7,247 nucleotides of DNA from an uncultured Collinsella sp. (GTDB lineage: Bacteria; Actinomycetota; Coriobacteriia; Coriobacteriales; Coriobacteriaceae): assembly GCA_902495155.1 (NCBI GenBank), contig CABUWD010000101.1:1-7247 (forward strand). Direction: 5' to 3'. This document shows, piece after piece, positions 6,004 through 7,247 of this stretch (its first letter is position 1; the number at the start of each line of letters is the position of its first letter). The notes below the pieces were generated by a model, which made no database searches, was not told where the DNA came from, and worked only from the letters and a program-made list of their open reading frames with translations. The position numbers were made by a program, and so were the translations under genes.

Positions 6004-6057
6004 AAAAGTTAACCACGTGTTAGTTTACTAAAGCGAACATAGACGTGGTTAACTTTT
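6004..6057. repeat. 54-bp structure with perfect 15-bp inverted repeats upstream of feoA
   Basis: AAAAGTTAACCACGT (6004-6018) and its exact reverse complement (6043-6057) flank a 24-nt spacer. The spacer includes TTAGT-TT-ACTAA (6020-6031). The structure ends 42 bp before the first feoA start, so it lies in the likely promoter/operator region of the feo operon. It could be an operator pair, an RNA hairpin or a mobile palindromic repeat. A weak A-run/T-run at its ends gives it a bidirectional-terminator look. Confidence 0.7.
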
Positions 6058-6099
6058 GCCGCGTCGATGTTAAGGACGAACTGACGTTAGGAGCCACTC

Positions 6100-6342
6100 A
6101 TGTCTTGCGGACCGCAGATGCCGGCAATGCCGCTTTCGATGGTAAAAGCGGGCGAAACCGTGCGCGTGTCTCGTGTAAAGGGCAATGAGGACATGAAACA
6201 CCACCTCAAGGACCTCGGCTTTGTCGAGGGCAGCGAAATCCACGTGGTGAGCTCGAGTGGCGCCAATATCATCGTCACTGTGCTGGGCGCACGCTTTGGC
6301 ATCGATTCCAAGGTTGCCATGCACATCATGACCGTCGGTTAG
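6100..6342 (+). CDS. feoA: FeoA-domain ferrous iron transport protein (first copy)
   Basis: FeoA proteins are small SH3-like cytoplasmic partners of the FeoB ferrous-iron transporter. This one has 80 residues. The family core is clear: an N-terminal strand (MVKAGETVRVSRV, 14-26), the helix and turn HHLKDLGFVEGSEIHVV (34-50), and the last strands around GARFGIDSKVAMHIMTV (63-79). A 13-residue N-terminal lead, MSCGPQMPAMPLS, precedes the domain. The start at 6100 is preferred because AGGAG lies six nt upstream; Met14 is the alternative. It is the first gene of feoA-feoA-feoB, 40 nt before the second feoA. The sequence differs clearly from the second copy, so this is not a recent duplication. 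Iron control is suggested by the palindromes around the operon. Confidence 0.92.
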   Translation: MSCGPQMPAMPLSMVKAGETVRVSRVKGNEDMKHHLKDLGFVEGSEIHVVSSSGANIIVTVLGARFGIDSKVAMHIMTVG

Positions 6343-6382
6343 TCGACGGTATTTCTGTACGCACTGAAAGGGGGACAAGTAA

Positions 6383-6604
6383 ATGAAGACGTTGGGTGAC
6401 GTTAAGGTGGGCGAGAGCTCCACCATCGTCAAGCTTCACGGTGAGGGTGCGCTTCGCCGCCACCTTATGGACCTGGGGCTCATCAAGGGCACTTCGTTCA
6501 AGGTCGTGAAGGTCGCGCCGCTCGGTGATCCGGTCGAGATCAACGTGCGCGGCTACGAGCTTTCCATCCGCAAGGAGGAGGCCGCCGTCGTCGAGGTCCA
6601 GTAA
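6383..6604 (+). CDS. feoA: FeoA-domain ferrous iron transport protein (second copy)
   Basis: This is a second small FeoA of 73 residues, close to the usual family length of about 75. The core reads LGDVKVGESSTIVKL (4-18), RRHLMDLGLIKGT (25-37) and GYELSIRKEEAAVVEV (57-72), the last being the typical FeoA ending. The ribosome binding site AGGGGG lies eight nt upstream of the start at 6383. It is followed after 123 bp by feoB; that gap is long for a simple operon and contains an iron-box-like palindrome and a hairpin, so feoB may also have its own promoter. Tandem feoA genes before feoB are known in anaerobic bacteria; whether both FeoA proteins bind this FeoB cannot be told here. Confidence 0.93.
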   Translation: MKTLGDVKVGESSTIVKLHGEGALRRHLMDLGLIKGTSFKVVKVAPLGDPVEINVRGYELSIRKEEAAVVEVQ

Positions 6605-6616
6605 GGGCTCACGGCG

Positions 6617-6622
6617 TATATT
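6617..6622 (+). promoter_or_regulatory. Possible -10 box of a feoB promoter
   Basis: TATATT matches the -10 consensus at 5 of 6 positions. A start near 6629 would place the downstream palindrome right over the first transcribed bases, a usual repressor position. No convincing -35 is seen in the end of feoA. Confidence 0.3.
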
Positions 6623-6632
6623 TCTGCAGATA

Positions 6633-6654
6633 AAGTTAGGTATTTCTAACTTAA
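6633..6654. promoter_or_regulatory. DtxR/IdeR-like iron box upstream of feoB
   Basis: AAGTTAG (6633-6639) and CTAACTT (6646-6652) form a perfect 7-bp inverted repeat with a 6-nt spacer. Aligned by eye from 6636 to 6654, the site matches the DtxR consensus TTAGGTTAGCCTAACCTAA at 14 of 19 positions. The location between feoA and feoB, an iron-uptake gene usually repressed by iron, supports the call. The regulator itself is not in the window. Confidence 0.6.
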
Positions 6655-6681
6655 TGCAGCATCTTTGAAGCACATTATCCA

Positions 6682-6707
6682 GCCTGCGCGGAGAAAGCAG
6701 CGCAGGC
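6682..6707 (+). other. Hairpin just upstream of feoB
   Basis: GCCTGCGC (6682-6689) pairs perfectly with GCGCAGGC (6700-6707) around a 10-nt loop. There is no T-run, so it is not an intrinsic terminator. It ends 20 nt before the feoB start and could shield or stabilise the mRNA 5' to feoB. Confidence 0.45.
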
Positions 6708-6727
6708 ACACAAGGAAGAAGGATTGA

Positions 6728-7247
6728 ATGGCGGATTCTCAGATCCATGTCGCGCTGGCGGGTAACCCCAACTGCGGCAAGACCACGCTTTTCAACCTGA
6801 TCACCGGCGCCAACGGCTACGTTGGCAACTGGCCCGGCGTCACGGTTGAGAAAAAGGAAGCCAAGCTCCTAAGCGACAAGAACGTTACCATCACGGACCT
6901 CCCTGGCATCTACTCGCTTTCCCCCTACAGCCCCGAGGAGCAATGCTCGCGCGATTACCTCATGAGCGGCGAGCCCGATGTTGTCGTCCAGGTGGTCGAC
7001 GCCACCAACCTCGAGCGCAACCTGTACCTGGCGCTTCAGGTTATCGAGACCGGCCTGCCCGTGGTCGTTGCCCTCAACATGGCCGACCTGGTCGAGAAGA
7101 ACGGCGATAAGATCGACACGGACAAGCTCTCCAAGAAGCTCGGTTGTCCGGTCATGATGATCTCGGCTCTTAAGAACAAGGGCATCAAGGAGCTCTTCGA
7201 GCAGGTCAAGAAGTCCGCTGCTTCCAAGGGCCAGGTGCCGGAGCACA
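6728..7247 (+). CDS. feoB: FeoB ferrous iron transporter, N-terminal part (runs off the window)
   Basis: FeoB is the inner-membrane ferrous-iron permease with a cytoplasmic G-protein domain at its N-terminus. The visible 173 residues cover that domain: G1 GNPNCGKTT (12-20), the switch region NWPGVTV (34-40, G2 Thr39), G3 DLPG (57-60), G4 NMAD (117-120) and G5 around ISALK (145-149). The segment YSLSPYSPEE (62-71) after G3 is also typical of FeoB. The reading frame is open to the window edge, so the guanine-dissociation-inhibitor region and the membrane segments (about 500 or more residues) are missing. The start at 6728 is supported by AAGGA four nt upstream and by the position of G1 near residue 12. 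It is the last visible gene of feoA-feoA-feoB. Confidence 0.97.
   Translation, partial: MADSQIHVALAGNPNCGKTTLFNLITGANGYVGNWPGVTVEKKEAKLLSDKNVTITDLPGIYSLSPYSPEEQCSRDYLMSGEPDVVVQVVDATNLERNLYLALQVIETGLPVVVALNMADLVEKNGDKIDTDKLSKKLGCPVMMISALKNKGIKELFEQVKKSAASKGQVPEH

Overview
The window looks like a chromosomal segment of a high-GC anaerobic actinobacterium of the class Coriobacteriia, most likely Collinsella or a close relative. This is inferred from strongly G/C-ending codons, the gene set (lar maturation genes, a short SerB, a bacterial AspRS with the non-discriminating signature, feoA-feoA-feoB) and intergenic regions full of short palindromic repeats. No sequence search was possible. Housekeeping and metal-related genes dominate, and there is no phage, transposase, CRISPR or RNA gene.

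Left part (1-2626, minus strand): after a G-rich intergenic stretch with a 35-bp tandem repeat comes a compact minus-strand operon, larB (2513-1731), larC (1720-803) and a TetR-family regulator (800-261). Gaps are 10 and 2 nt. LarB and LarC make the nickel-pincer nucleotide cofactor of the LarA (lactate racemase) family. LarA and LarE are not in the window. LarC here is only the N-terminal LarC1 part, and the TetR gene starts where the LarC2 part would normally follow. A perfect 11-bp inverted repeat lies upstream of larB, overlapping a plausible promoter, and may be an operator.

Middle (2627-5663): serB (minus) and aspS (plus) diverge from a 256-bp intergenic region. aspS has a strong ribosome binding site preceded by a GC-rich hairpin, and ends at a textbook intrinsic terminator. 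Next is a 356-bp gene-free stretch holding three 46-bp palindromic units spaced exactly 62 bp apart.

Right part (5663-7247, plus): a lone HPr-like gene keeps His15 but has Asp at the Ser46 position, and ends at its own terminator. The ferrous-iron uptake operon follows: two small FeoA proteins and the N-terminal G domain of FeoB, which runs off the window. A 54-bp inverted-repeat structure precedes feoA. A good DtxR/IdeR-like palindrome precedes feoB, suggesting iron-dependent control.

I see no clearly novel multi-gene system. The points most worth following up are the LarC1-only operon ending in its own TetR gene, the phosphomimetic-like HPr, the periodic palindrome array and the putative iron box.
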